A DNA stretch of 64,000 bases from Hanleya hanleyi (taxonomy: Eukaryota; Mollusca; Polyplacophora; Lepidopleurida; Hanleyidae), in the NCBI GenBank assembly GCA_036873755.1, contig JAVTVY010051652.1:213757-277756 (forward strand), given 5' to 3'. Under the pieces are notes generated by a model that was not told the origin of the DNA, did not search any database, and saw only the letters and a list, made by a program, of their open reading frames with translations. Position numbers and translations under genes: made by a program. Positions 9,856 through 22,059 of the stretch are shown one piece after another (the stretch's first letter is position 1; each line of letters opens with the position of its first letter).

Positions 9856-12190
9856 TTAAAACAAATGCTGATGATTTGCGAATTGTTTCCATGAACTGTT
9901 CAGGATTGGCCGATAAAACACAAATATAGTTCACTACTTAATTTTTTTTTCTCCTATTATATATGCCCCAACAAAGATATTATGTTCGATAACATTGTCA
10001 AGGATGAGTTGGGATTGGGCGCCTGGGTGAGCCCCTTCAAATCGAATGCACGCTGAGTCCTTATACTATTTTGAATACAACGCTAACTCGATCGAGAAGA
10101 ATGCCGAAAGTAACTTTTAATAATGAACGTTGATATATACGAATTGGCAGTCCCATTAGTAAATATATAATATCCAGGCAACGATATACCATCTTCTTAC
10201 CATAATATAAAGAAAATAATTGATGAAATTAGCAATGCATCAATTATCATGTGCGGCGATTGAAATTTAGTCATGAATCCAGATTTAGGTAAGGAAAATT
10301 ACAAACACGTGAGTAATCCAAAAGCTACAAGTACTGTTCTAAACATTAAGAAGGACACATTTTCCCGATAATTGGACAATAACACAAGCAAACATCTGGA
10401 CATATACTTGGCGTAGAACCCCCCCTCCCCACCCCCTCGAAAACAAGCAAGACGATTTCTTAAAATCGGATTTAATCCCTGGATACAAAACGGACCATTC
10501 GGTAATAACCTTGAATCGCCAGTTCATGAAGGTTGAAAGAGGAAACTGTTACTGGAAACTTAACTGCTCATTGCTTAAAGATAAAGAATACGTTGATTTA
10601 GTAAATAGTCTGATAAACAGATAAATGGATGAATAGGCTTCGTTACCATATAATAGAGATCAATTGAAACATATACCCTCTACGTAAGTACATCTATACA
10701 AAATACTACAACCCAATAAGAAATAGAAAGAATAAAAAAAGAAATTGATTTGAAGGCAAAAATAACTTTAGAAATCTAAGTAGCAAGTTATTTTACTAAG
10801 ATACACTAAGAACAGTGGACGAACACAACTTTGCAAAAAACTGTTTACAGACTGAAGTACAACAGCATGGGAAAATACATGTGATACAAAGGAAATATTA
10901 AACGAGCAAAGAAGTTATCATACGTAATGATCTTTACTTGGAAAAAACTAAAAAGGAAGACAAAAAGATAGATGAACTTAAATGGTCTTTTGAGAACAGA
11001 AGCCGAGAATGTAGAATGAAACAGTACATGTGAAGAATTTGCACGAGCTTTGAAAAAAGAAATAACAAATCTCAAGGGCTAGATGGCTATCCATGAGAAT
11101 TCTATAAAATGTTCTGGAAAGGCGGTTGTATTAAGTTTTGATAAGGGAGAATTGTGAATAACACAGAAGCAGGGTGTCATTACATGCTGACAAATCCAAA
11201 TAAACCAAGAAATAGGAAAAACCTGGAGACAGATTTCTCTCCTCTATGTATGATATAAATTAATACCGTCGTATATAGCTCAAAGATTAAAAGAAACACT
11301 TAACAACTTTAACCAAGGGGACCAGAAGGGTTTCATCCCAGGCCCCTCAGTGGATGAGAATTTGAGGCTATTATACGATGTAATGTTTGAAACACACAAC
11401 AATGAGGTCCCAGGACTGTTGCTATTGATAGATTTCGAAAAAGCATTGGACTCCATATCCTAGGATTTCATAGACTGGGACATTTAAAAAGTTAATTTCG
11501 TACAGACCATTCAAAAATGGCTATTGAGCAACATGGCTACCTCTCTTCCTTCTTTGATGTAACAAGAGGTTTTAGACAAGACGATCCCATATCATCATAT
11601 TTCTTTTTACTTTGTGCAGAGGTTCTAGGGAATAGAATTGAGGACAATGAAGAAACCAGTTGAATCTGGATAAACAATACTAAATAAACAATTTGCCAAT
11701 ACACAGCTGATACTCATCTAAGCCTGAACGTTTCGGAAAAATCTCTAAGAGAATTACTAAATTGTCTGAGAAACATTTATGGATATTCTGGTATGAAAAT
11801 CAAATATATATAAAAACAAATGCAACGTGAATCTGCTTCCTGAGTGGTGTGGAGATCAATATCTGTCAAGAAATTAAATTATCCTGGGTTAATAAACTGA
11901 CAGCATTGTATTAATGACATATGAAAAATTAAATATCGAACTTAAAATACCTTAAAAGAGTAAAACCTCTGACATTGTCAAAGCTTGTACATTTCTTCAC
12001 TGCCCCGCCAAACCCTCCAAATAGTGATATTAAAGAGTTGAACTCTGTCGACTTCATGTGGAATGTAGGGGGTAGTACCGGTGCAAAGATAATATTGTAT
12101 TGAAAAAAACCTGTAGGAAAAAGTTGCTATCACATTCAAATTTAATTAAAAAAAAGTCCTGGTGCCACATTTTTGTGAAACAACATTATT
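9856..12190 (+). pseudogene. L1/Tx1-like LINE relic (endonuclease plus RT)
   Basis: Heavily decayed but collinear. At about 9,878 the frame reads LRIVSMNCSGL (start of an APE-type endonuclease, RI.S.N..GL). Around 10,245 it reads SIIMCGD (the usual GDFN). At about 10,395 it reads a T.TWR-like block, then at 10,440-10,560 a K.ARLDFFL-like region in shifted frames, YKTDHS (the usual RSDHS) and YWKLNCSLLKDKEYV, the hallmark of L1/Tx1 ORF2. RT motifs follow: SLLCMIYKLI at 11,245, F..GDQKGFIPG at 11,320, LLLIDFEKALDS at 11,420 (the usual AFD) and CQYTADTHL at 11,698 in place of YADDT. Numerous stops, and one catalytic Asp changed. No poly-A end was located. Confidence 0.7.
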
Positions 12191-14180
12191 AATTAACTTG
12201 TGATCAGAGGGGTGTATACATATCATACGGCATAATCTTACATCAGAAATAACTGAGTTATGGTCAAGTATATAATTCACTGGGGTTCATAAACTACTGA
12301 ATGTACTAAACACAAGCTAATAATTCACAAAACTTCACAGACTGGCTGGAAAATATGGTTCGACCTACACGTGTACCATTGTTGCTAATTTGAGCTCACT
12401 TTATATATTGGCCTGGTCTCAGTCAAATTCAAGAGAGCAGGCTGTCATTACCGTTTCCGAGTTTTAGACTGAATGGAGGCAGTTTTATTATTTGTGAACC
12501 CATACTAGTCAACTGAATTGTGCAGGTTGTAATTTATCCTTCTCATTCTAGTCATTTACCGTGGTGATTGCATAATTGTCTGCAATCTAATTAAAATTAG
12601 ATCTACAAAATTGCTCCATATTTTATATCTGATGTTGACGGTCACATTTTGAATAGTATATTTTTAAATGTTAATCGTTGTTTAATATCATTTTCCTTGT
12701 CACCCCAGGTGGGTCGGCCGGATCATCAGGCAGGGGATGGGAATGGGCCATTTCCCACTCGCCCTGTTGATCTGACAGACCGGTCTGACTGGATTATCCT
12801 CTCCGGGTTGACGGTAGGAGATGGAAATTGAGCCATCGCCGAGGACCACACTCCGAGATGGTCACCGATGTGACATGAGAGATTATAAATCATGGGGTAT
12901 TCGGGGGTGTACTTTCTATTCTATCCTGTTCTATTCATGTAGATCTGACCGACAGATGGGGGTTTCAGTGTTCAGCCTACCACAGGCCCTTTACATGGTG
13001 TTTCAGATCGGTAGCGCTGTCTAAGCTGATACACCCTGCTAACTAGTATGTGTATACCTATCATATGGGAGAAGCGCTGTGATATATTAGTTTGATTTTT
13101 TTTGAACATCGAACCCACCTCGTATGGTTAGATCTACATGCGACCATCAATGTCAGATATAAGATATGGAGTGATTTTGTAGATCTGATTTTTAGATTGT
13201 ATAGCCTGTTACTGTATTTGCTGTTGGGTGATATAAATCTAATTTGAATGTCAGTATTCTGGTTATAGAGGCGGCCATCTTGAAAATGAACGAGCACTAT
13301 ACACATGCGATGTGTTGCAGTATTGTGGATGAATGCTGGGATAAACATATCTATAGGACAATGGCTTGCCCTGATTGAACCGTCAATTCTTTTTGTTGGT
13401 TAGTGATGATACAGCAGATGTCTGTTGAGATACGTTTTTGTTAATATATTCTGAAATGAAAAAAAACAAATATTTGTCTTTTTTGCCCCTCATCCAGTTT
13501 TGGCCTAGGGGTACTTTCATCGTCCTGCATGTCCGTCCGTATTTCCCCCAAAATACTTACACAAAATCAACCTAAAAAAAGCAATGATACCACATATAGA
13601 ATAATGAAAAAAAGTCATGCTTCCCCCCCCCCCCCAAAAAAAGCACAAAAAGGCCTGGTCCCCCACGTTTCACTAATTTATGTGAATATGGGGATGTAGA
13701 TTGCTTGGCAACTGGACAGAAAATTCCGTGGAGTGTATATTTTATCTGGTGCAATGGAAAATCCTAAAGAATTTCCAGAATCCATCAGAATCAATCGGCA
13801 GAGCTTTTATCTCGGCTGAGCCCCCACGCGCTGCTTGAGGGCGGAGTCACCAAAACTGTAAAGGCAAATCTCTAGAGCTCGTACAGATTAACGCTGTAAT
13901 CGGTGTGAGATAATTCAATGAATCTGAGATAACTGATTCTTTATCACATAAGATCGCGTCGACATAAAGTCTGTAATTTTTGAAACGACAGTAAAACATT
14001 GTCTCTGCATGAAATAGCGGAATATCGTTCCCTGAGATTTATTACAACCCTCATCCGAGAGAATAGACTGGCCCCAGTGGAACATCATATCACGTAATCT
14101 GGACGGATCTATCGGAGTTTGTTGTCGCATTTATTCTTTAATTTAGAATTAATAACATTTATAAATGCTGCTTTAGAATA
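12191..14180. other. No gene seen; anonymous sequence
   Basis: No coding motif. The stretch at 12,650-13,050 repeats TAGATCTGAC-like and ACCGGTCTGACTGG blocks and has a pyrimidine tract ending CACCCCAG at about 12,708 that resembles a 3' splice site, without any supportable exon behind it. A C9/A6 run lies at 13,625. Confidence 0.35.
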
Positions 14181-14181
14181 G

Positions 14182-14341
14182 AAATAAATGTTAGTTTTCC
14201 GTCCTCTAGCTGCTAAGATAATGGATGGTAAAACGGAATTGCCTTTATGTTTTGGGACTCGGCCTGTGGCTCCGTCCCAAAACGATAGGCAATTCCGTTT
14301 TACCATCCATTATCTGAGCAGTTAGATGACAACATTTATTT
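14182..14341. repeat. Hairpin MITE
   Basis: About 75-base arms with strong complementarity: GATAATGGATGGTAAAACGG at the left and CCGTTTTACCATCCATTATC at the right, continuing through AATTGCC and the AAATGTT/AACATTT tips. Loop GGACTCGGCCTGTGGCTCCGTCC. A single arm of the same family is at 53,014-53,060, inside the loop of the giant foldback element. Confidence 0.8.
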
Positions 14342-14664
14342 GTTAATTAATGGACTTCCGTAAGTTAAAGACAGCTTACGGGATAAAGGAGCTCTTTATA
14401 TTATGGAAACTTAGTACAATACAATAGAAACAAAAAAATGGATGGAAATTATCCATTAACAAAACAATATCCGATACTCTGGTGCTGGCATGCATGTATA
14501 TTATACATAAATTTTATGTTGATTTTATTCCAAACCGCAAATTCAGTAAGCTGAAATAATATGCCTACAATGAGGTATAATAGAAATGACATAGATAGTT
14601 TATGTCTATGTGTGTAAATGTAATGCCGTATGTATGTATATTCGTAAGTCTTTGTTTGATTGCG

Positions 14665-14883
14665 GCCACGTGGGGCTTCCGGGGATTGACCTGGGCTGTC
14701 GTGGTGCACACTGCAGGTCATGGTAAGAATAGGCCTCAGCTCCTCAGAGAACTTGTCGTAAGAGGCGACTAACCGAGGCACCCGTGGTGTTACCGGGTGT
14801 GAAAAGGAATAGGACCCAACGTCGTGATATGACTGAAATATAGTTGAAAGCGACGTTAAATCTTATTCACTAACTCACTCACT
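14665..14883 (+). mobile_element. SINE with non-5S head and shared tail
   Basis: Bounded by an 11-base direct repeat GTTTGATTGCG at 14,654-14,664 and 14,884-14,894. The head is not 5S-like; it contains ACTTGTCGTAAGAGGCGACT, a block I associate with mollusc retroposons. The last 65 bases match the 5S-type SINEs (ACGTCGTGATATGACTGAAA, GCGACGTTAAATC, CACTCACT). Different heads on one tail indicate several SINE families using one LINE partner. Confidence 0.85.
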
Positions 14884-14899
14884 GTTTGATTGCGTATAT

Positions 14900-15579
14900 A
14901 TTTGTCCAAGTTAATCCCGTAAACAAACAAAATGTATTCCATTATGGACATCAAGCTGGAGTAAAAATACTCGATAAAATGTGTTTAAATTAAATTTGTG
15001 AATTGCAATTTGTGCAAAATATCAGCCGGGTACAATTAAGATTTGAAGGGCAGTGAGATGCTTAAATTGATATACTTATTACAGAAATCAATTGACTAAT
15101 TGTTTCCAATAACTAACACAGTCGCCGTTAATTTCGTTAAAACCCGACTGATAAGACCACGCCTGATCTTCATCAGTTAAAAAAGGGATCAAATTGCATA
15201 CATTGGTAACGTAACTGAACCAGTCAAGTTTTTGAAATTTTAGCAGTAAAAATTTAGTGGTGGACGAAAAAGTTGCTTGAGGCGATAGTGTAAGAGGGAA
15301 CCTCACTGTTAAAATAGTGGCTCGGCCTCCACTAACATGAGAGTCATGATCTCATTATCACGAATGCATCACTCTCTGTTGAGGTTGTAATTGTTGCTTA
15401 TAAAACATGCCATATAGAAAATCTTTCTATATTGGTGAGAAGCCTAGTCTAGACATTTCCATCACACATAAGCGCATAGTTAAGCTACGTCTAGACAGGG
15501 AATGAATTAATGCATTTGATTTAACGCAATAATATACATGTAGCTATACAATTATATACGGAGACATATCTTTGAACAA
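14900..15579. other. No gene seen
   Basis: Anonymous AT-rich DNA. The 72-codon minus-strand frame at 15,088-15,306 has no recognisable feature. Confidence 0.35.
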
Positions 15580-17210
15580 CATTTCCTCCGCCTACAGCTA
15601 AGACCGTTACGGTGGAATTTTGCCACACAGATTGAGCGAATTAGTTATAATAATAGGGTAAAAAATCCGCCAGTAATTACGGAAGGATTTATATCCTTCA
15701 TATAAATTATCAATCTATCGATATATCAGCTAACCATTCAATACATTTACTTTCGCAAAACTACCTGGTGAGATTCGAGAGTTTGTCTCAGATCCATTAT
15801 AAGTCCATCAATATATAATATTTTTGGCACGGTCTTCAAGGCCAAGTCATTACTACTTTCTCTGTTTCCTTCAGCGTGGGATCCGACATACTGTCGAAAG
15901 CATTTGCTGAGTAACTTGACAAGCACTATTCTACAGATATTCTTAGCCATTTGATGAGGTTCAAAGCGAATTTCAAATGATGTAGATGCCTGCACTTGTT
16001 AAATGGGAGTAACTTACAGTGACAAAAAACCTTCAGCAATTGGGATGTATCGACATGTCGTTCAGCGCTATTCGGACAGAAAAATGGCGTATGCTAAGTA
16101 TGTACGTACTAATATCGTCCTTTCATCGTACCCGGCATTGCGATAATTTCCACCTTGCCATATTGTCGCTGCCAGCTTTGCAGAAACTGGTTTTCAATGC
16201 TACTTTGGAAACCTTCCACGATAACTATTTTATGCCAAACGCAAGGTAGTTTACACCATATTAGGATTTATATATATATATAGCTAATAAATCTCTGGCA
16301 AACACTATGTGAGAGTGCTCGATATTGATTTCGGTTGTGCCCTAAAGCTGTTTATCTGTCTTACAGGACACAGCCCATGCCGCTGGTACTATATCTCATA
16401 TATAAGGGCATCTGTACGAGGCAATCGATGGTTCGATCTCCACAATCATAATATTATTATAGCCCGGGGATAGATTCCTGTCCGCAGATACCGAGTGCCA
16501 GGCAGATATTATATTAACAGTAAGTAGTTAACTAATTACGGAAACAATATTTCGCCAGCATTCTATATGATCTATGGTGATCTTTAAGCTATTCTCCTGA
16601 ATTGCAAGATCATTATGCGCAGAATTAATCTTCATTGACAAATATTTTGATTGCTAGGACTTGAGAATTTCATTTCCTTCAGATTTCTGAAGGCAAATAT
16701 GCAAGTGAACAATATATTAATAACAGTAACACCATATTTGCATTCCCACTTCCAACGAAAATGGCTGACTGCTGTCGTCTTTCAGTTATCTGGTTAGTAT
16801 CCATAGCAAGAGTAAAATCCGACATTCAATATTCAGCCGTCATCCAGAAAGAATTTTCGTGTCAATAACCGAAATGTCAATTTCGTATGACGCCAACTCC
16901 AAATGTGTATGAGATAAAAATAATGCAAAACACAAGATGATTTCCTACAAGAGAGAAACAGTCAACAATGATGATTTTCTATACATAAAATCCTAATCAC
17001 TGATCATTATTCTTTATCCAAATGAATTCCAAGTCGCTTCCAGAGTGTAAATCTCAGTCACGCTTTGCTTGTCTCTGTTCATTTGAACACACTGGAGACG
17101 TAAAATACATGATATTCAAACGGCCGTATAGCCCTGGGTTAAGCGGACTTAGGCACAGGTTACGAACCCTAACACCAGAGATTTTGCAGGATACCAACGT
17201 ATTTTGACGT
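15580..17210 (+). repeat. Segmental duplication block A
   Basis: Subsegments recur in the same order at 19,820-20,700. S1 is AAGACCGTT...GGTGGAAT...CAGTAATTA at 15,600 and 19,850. S2 is TATTCAGCCGTC at 16,830 and 20,280. S3 is CAAGAGAGAAACAGTCAAC at 16,948 and 20,410. S4 is CTCAGTCACGCTTTG...TTCATTTGAACAC...GCCCTGGGTTAAGCGG at 17,050 and 20,555. Spacing differs, so large indels have accumulated. No coding frame is conserved between copies, so the shared sequence is repeat, not gene. Confidence 0.55.
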
Positions 17211-17351
17211 TAGTGTACGACATTTATCACATAATTTGAGAAACTTTGAATGGAGGCGTTTAGCGGTACAGCCCTGATTGATAAGTTTCTGTGGTAATAT
17301 TCTGTGGCGTTGATTAAAATGGTCACAGTTGTGCACATGATTTAACAAATA

Positions 17352-18300
17352 TTAACAGGCATGATATGTATGCGTCATTTGCAGGTCCTTCTGGAATATT
17401 GCTTTCCAGAAATGGGTAGTTAAATAGGTCAAAATTGTAATCGTCTCTCTTGCCGTACATTGGACGTGAGAGAAAGCCCTGATCATTCTTGTAAAGATAT
17501 AGGCCCAGATATAATGTTCAATCTGGGCTATCATTGGTTTTCTTCGAATCCAATGAATATCATTCACAGCGTCGTTAAAATTGGGATTATCCAGTTTGGT
17601 GAATGGAAAGGAAGGGGATTTGGAATGGTTATCTTTTGAGAATTTCTGCATATAGGCGTATTCATACGAGTCTGCCAAAGCGGTGCACAATTTGTACCCA
17701 TTGGGATACCTGTACGTTGTTGGTATAGGGTAAGGTACGGCGTATCACGTTGGGCACACCGGTTCTCGTCAGATCATCGAAGTTAAGCAACGTTGAGCTC
17801 GGTCAACACTTGGATGGGTGACCGAGTGCTGTACTGGCTGGGTTGATCTGTGTCCAGGATAATAGGAACTGTGGACACTCTCGTGTGCTGGCACATGTAG
17901 GCACAGTCGTGATATGACGGATAAAAATGTTGAAAACGACGTTAAATCCTACCCACTCACTCACTGGTATAGGTTATTGCCAAACTTCACATAGATATTT
18001 TCAATGGGAAATTCAAGCAATTCTATAAACAAAGAAACATCCCAACAATGATATCCTTTACGTGCAGTAGAACTGAAGAAAGCCTTATCAATTCTAACAT
18101 TAACATAGTGGTGACCAATTTAACTGAACAGTTTGAATTAAGGTGTTCAATGAGGCCCTGATGTGGACTAGTAGTATAGAGAGTCGTGAAAACACAAGTA
18201 GATACATGTCTATACGGTATATGTCATTTGTCATCTAGTTCTGCCGTAAGACTTTTCGAGTTTTTAAGTATCCACATGCATTCGACATCTGAATTTCTTG
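17352..18300 (-). pseudogene. Penelope-like RT fragment, split by a SINE
   Basis: Reading the minus strand from 18,170 there is LYTTSPHQGLIEHL (family: LYTTIPH..L), then a region equivalent to FSSTARKGYHCWDVSLFIELL, then NIYVKFGNNLY. The SINE at 17,730-17,964 interrupts here. Beyond it the sequence continues with GIPMGTNCAPL, a frameshift, LADSYEYAYMQKF, and further on DNPNFNDAVNDI. The YIDD block is missing or lost in the frameshifted stretch. Part of the 3' side stays open for 112 codons (17,352-17,690) but is only the decayed remainder. The IPMGTNCAPL signature makes the RT identification firm; Penelope-like placement is from memory. Confidence 0.7.
17730..17964 (+). mobile_element. 5S-rRNA-derived SINE, near full length
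   Basis: The first 110 bases follow the 5S rRNA pattern: GTACGGCGTATCACGTTGGG (5S: GTCTACGGCCATACCACCCT), TCTCGTCAGATCATCGAAGT with TTAAGC (5S box A region), ACTTGGATGGGTGACCG and GTGCTGTACTGG (5S box C region: ACTTGGATGGGAGACCG). Then the body GGAACTGTGGACACTC and the tail CGACGTTAAATCC(ACTC)n. A 9-base target duplication TGGTATAGG flanks it at 17,721-17,729 and 17,965-17,973. This is the SINE3 type, transcribed by RNA polymerase III from the internal 5S promoter. It is not a working 5S gene. Confidence 0.9.
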
Positions 18301-18839
18301 AAATGGCGGCACAATATTTCCCCAAAATGATTTGGACATAAATTTAGCTGTAAAACTTCCGGAAACCGTTATCAATCTAGCTTTGTATGGTAGGAAGAGA
18401 AATACTTATTTCCTTGAGAAATCGTTTGTGTTTGTTGCAGTTACGTGTAGGAAGAACAGTTATTACGTGTATGTATTTGAATTGAACATTTTAACTCTTC
18501 GCTAAAAATTATGATTATCACATCGGATTTTACACATATATACTCTGCTTACAGGAGAAAGTTTTTATTAAATGTGGTTCAAAGCCAAACGCATTTTTAT
18601 ATAGCTTGTAATTCGAACATAATAGATTTTTATCAACTTTATGTGGTCAATCATGCACATTCATTATCTACTGCGTTCAATACTACACTGCCTGTATCCA
18701 AAATACGACGGATCTGATATTTGTGTTATCCAGGCAAAACACGTGATTTTTATAAGCGGGTCGTGAAATGAGAATGGAATAATCACAAGGACAATATCGG
18801 AATATAAGAGGTTTCCGCGGAAAAATAAACAATTAACGG

Positions 18840-19165
18840 TCCAGGCGAAACTTCGCGCAGTTTTTTAATCACACAACCTTTATGGCGATATCTACTTACC
18901 AGCGGTCCTTTTTCTCCAAGAGAATACGGATTGCGGAAATGAAGTATGAAATATCATCACTAATCATTTATGTTAAACCAGTGGTGGCAAGGTTGAAGTT
19001 TGGTGTTCCACCAGCGCAACGCATGAGGTCACGGGACCTGTAATCCTGGGAATGCCTTTGTACCAGCAAAATTCCATCAGTAGACCAGCTGGATATTTTC
19101 ACGAGAAGTAATGGTTTACAAGCATGCAATAATACTCAATCCATAACCTCTTAACACGTTTTATG
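18840..19165 (+). repeat. Dispersed repeat S5, copy 1
   Basis: Shares a series of blocks with 23,590-23,935 and 44,985-45,205: GGCGATATCT, GGCGGAAATGAA-like, ATCA(C/G)TAATC, GGTGTT, CAAAATTCCAT(C/T)A(G/C)TA and CAGCTGGA. No frame is shared among the three. Family unknown. Confidence 0.55.
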
Positions 19166-19495
19166 ACCATTGATAGCTATCTCTTCATTTAATTATATTG
19201 GCATATGAATGAATTTTCATTGAATCATACTAGTATATGAAAGCTGATTATAAAAAAGTCAATTTTTATTATTGCACAGAAGGCTGTGCCAGTATAAAGG
19301 ATGAACCGGGTTTTTGACGTAAGAAATAATTTGAGAAGATAGGTGGTGTATTTCTTCCTTTGAAAAAACAAAGAGAAAGTAGGACGGAATAGAATATGCC
19401 GATATCCACAACTGAATCCATTCGGATAAATTCAAGTTTATATCAAGTTTGATAGATTTTACATTAACTATTATATTACTATTACTACCATTTCT

Positions 19496-19536
19496 GAGCT
19501 TCTCCACGTTTACATCGCGTTTACGTGGAGAAGCTC
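19496..19536. repeat. Perfect 14-base hairpin
   Basis: GAGCTTCTCCACGT and ACGTGGAGAAGCTC around a 13-base loop. No adjacent gene to suggest a terminator role; unexplained. Confidence 0.7.
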
Positions 19537-19819
19537 GAAGTTTGTAGCATTATTCAACATCCCAAGCAGAAACACGAACGAGCTTGGGGTCTTAACTGTG
19601 ATTTAGGGAACTTGAAAAGCACCCCCTCTCCCCACCCGTAATATTTTAATTCACGGTATTTTCGTAAAAATTCGATAAAGTTTATTGGATGATGTCGTTA
19701 ACGATGGTGTCAATAGTAATTAATGGTATATGTGGACACTTGTACATCTCCCAGTTCAGATGTCGATTATTTTAAATTGGTTTGCTGATAAACCATGATA
19801 TACGGAAAACCAAGTTCTA

Positions 19820-20700
19820 TCATTTTCCGCACGTACGATTAAGACCATTGCTAAGGTTTCATGGGTCACACTGAATAATCTGATTAATGATATAAATAGG
19901 GTGGAACATCCATCAGTAATTATACAAGAAATTAACCTTATTTAGATATTTCGATTATCATCTAATTATTCGATACCTTTGTCCAGGAGTGCCTGGTGGC
20001 CGATTCACATGTCCGTTATAAGTTCATCAATGTGATAATACACATACTCAATCCATCTCAAATCCTTGGTGACTATGAACAAAAATGTGTCGTTTAATTA
20101 TATTTTATTCATAATTGTACAAACATACTGCAACCGTTTTTTCTCCAATTGCAAATGATATCCATAAAACAACTGAATTACAATCTGATTTTGATTTTGT
20201 TGATAAATGTTGTAACCATCAGGGTTGCCAGTCACATTGCATTCATATTTGCAATTACAAGCGTTTGGTCTGTCATTCATTATTCAGCCGTCGTCCATTA
20301 AAGAATCCCCATGCCCATAATCCAAAGACCTATTTCATTTAACGGCATTAATACCAAATTTAAAAAATATATATTTACAAATAGTATACATAAACATAGG
20401 CTAGTTTCCTGCAAGAGAGAAGCGGTCAACAGTTTTCAATGATGCCGGCAAGACAACATGATGTTCCGAAAGTATCAAATCCGTATCTTTGATCAGTATT
20501 CTTCAGCCAAATGATTTTCTTTTAACGTCGTTATCTAGCGGATGATGTATCTCAGCCACTCTTTGATTGTGCATGTTCATATGAACACGATGAGGATCTT
20601 GAAGTAAATGGGTTCATGCGGCTCACAGCCCTGGGTTAATCGGAATTAGACACAAGTTACGAAATGTGAGGTCATAGATCTTGCACGCTACACTCGTATT
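19820..20700 (+). repeat. Segmental duplication block B
   Basis: Paralogue of 15,580-17,210 with the S1-S4 subsegments in the same order. Additional S2-S3 pairs follow at 21,410-21,570 and 22,850-23,030, and S5 at 23,590. This indicates serial duplication of a composite repeat across 15-24 kb. Confidence 0.5.
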
Positions 20701-21400
20701 TGGGGTTTTCATTTCGCCAATCCTATATTTTGTTTGTATCTATTACGCTTTGGAGTAAATAGCGAAATCAATGTATTCGGTACACTCGATACAATAGCAG
20801 AGGATCAATGGAGAAATTCGAATTTCTGGACATTGGGATTTCATATTCCAGGCCAAGAAATTTACTATTTATTTTATTTCCTTACAAGCTCCAGGTCCGG
20901 CATTCATTACATAGTCGTCGTCCATAACAAATGTCTGCCTCCATATAAAGCACTAAAATCCAACTAGGCAGAAAAAATATATAAACAACAGCTACCGGCA
21001 TTTGACTTGCAAAGAGCAAACGATGTATAGTTTCTAGTGATGTCGAGGAGAAAGTAAGTTGAATCTATCGACAAATTCGTATCTTAGCTCTGTATTATTG
21101 AGAGTGCTGTAAGCGAAGGCTACGTGCTGGGAGCTCATCTTGATATAAGAGAATGGTCTGATGATGGATTGATTTGAATTCTTAGAACATTTTGCCATTG
21201 TTGTCAGTTTGTGGAAGAAAACAGACTATCTCCCCGCCAATCACAGGAGAAGTCTATTACGAATCACAATTGCGAATTACGATATAAAAAGTTTGTGGTA
21301 GGATAATAATCATAGTATCGTTATCCTTCTGGCCAAATAAATATTTCTTCTTATATTTTCGTTATTTTGCACTGTCAGAAAGATAGATTACAGATGGCAA
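20701..21400. other. No gene seen
   Basis: Anonymous. The 77-codon frame at 20,734 has no motif. Confidence 0.35.
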
Positions 21401-21409
21401 GCGTCAGAT

Positions 21410-21570
21410 CCGACATCGAATATTCAGCCTTCCTGCATAGAAGAATTTCCGCGTCAATAATCGAAAGACCTATGTTAGCACCAATTCCAAATGTGTATAA
21501 AATAAAAAAATGAAAGCACAAGGGTTTTCTATAAGAGAGAAGTGGCTAACAGTTTGAAATGATGCCAGCA
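21410..21570 (+). repeat. Dispersed repeat, S2-S3 copy
   Basis: GACATCGAATATTCAGCC...GAATTTCCGCGTC...AATCGAAAGACCTA followed by TCTATAAGAGAGAAGTGGCT and ATGATGCC. Matches 16,830, 20,275, 22,855 and 45,430, with reverse copies at 3,010, 27,010 and 30,205. Confidence 0.55.
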
Positions 21571-21919
21571 AGATATGATGATGTTCTTCCATAAAACTGT
21601 CCATTATTCTTTGTCCAAATGATTCCAAGTCGCTTCCAAAGCATGGCATCTTGCAGAAATTCCTATTGGTTATATTGCTCTTGTCATTGTCCAGCAAGAT
21701 TGAAGCTTAAATTTTATAAACGTGTCTTGAGATATTGAAGAATGGACGATTTTTTCGAAAACAGGTTGACAAATCATATGGGCATCGAAGAAATTCAAAG
21801 ACCTTCTAAAAAGGACAATTATAGTGAATTGTGAATGAAGTGCCCAGATTCCCACAAATCGAATACGATCCACACTAAGCATGCTAAAGCTCATTTAAAA
21901 ATAGTGGTAGAATACGTGT

Positions 21920-22057
21920 ACCATCATCAAGGTGATACCATCATCAAGGTGATACCATCATCAAGGTGATACCATCATCAAGGTGATACCATCATCAAGG
22001 TGATACCAGCATCAAGGTGATACCATCATCAAGGTGATACCATCATCAAGGTGATAC
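21920..22057 (+). repeat. 17-bp tandem repeat, about 8 copies
   Basis: Near-perfect head-to-tail copies of ACCATCATCAAGGTGAT; one unit differs (ACCAGCATC). A minisatellite. 17 is not a multiple of 3, so no repetitive protein is expected. Confidence 0.9.
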
Positions 22058-22059
22058 CA

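Noticed and set aside
12649..12831. Possible exon after a pyrimidine tract and CAG at 12,708
   Set aside because: Only one candidate splice site and no homology; not enough to call.
13061..13348. 95-codon minus-strand frame as a host gene
   Set aside because: No domain, no splice or promoter support.
17730..17964. 5S rRNA gene
   Set aside because: Only the head is 5S-like and diverged, fused to a SINE body and tail with flanking target duplication.
21920..22057. CRISPR-like array
   Set aside because: Head-to-tail 17-bp units without spacers, in a eukaryotic context; a minisatellite.
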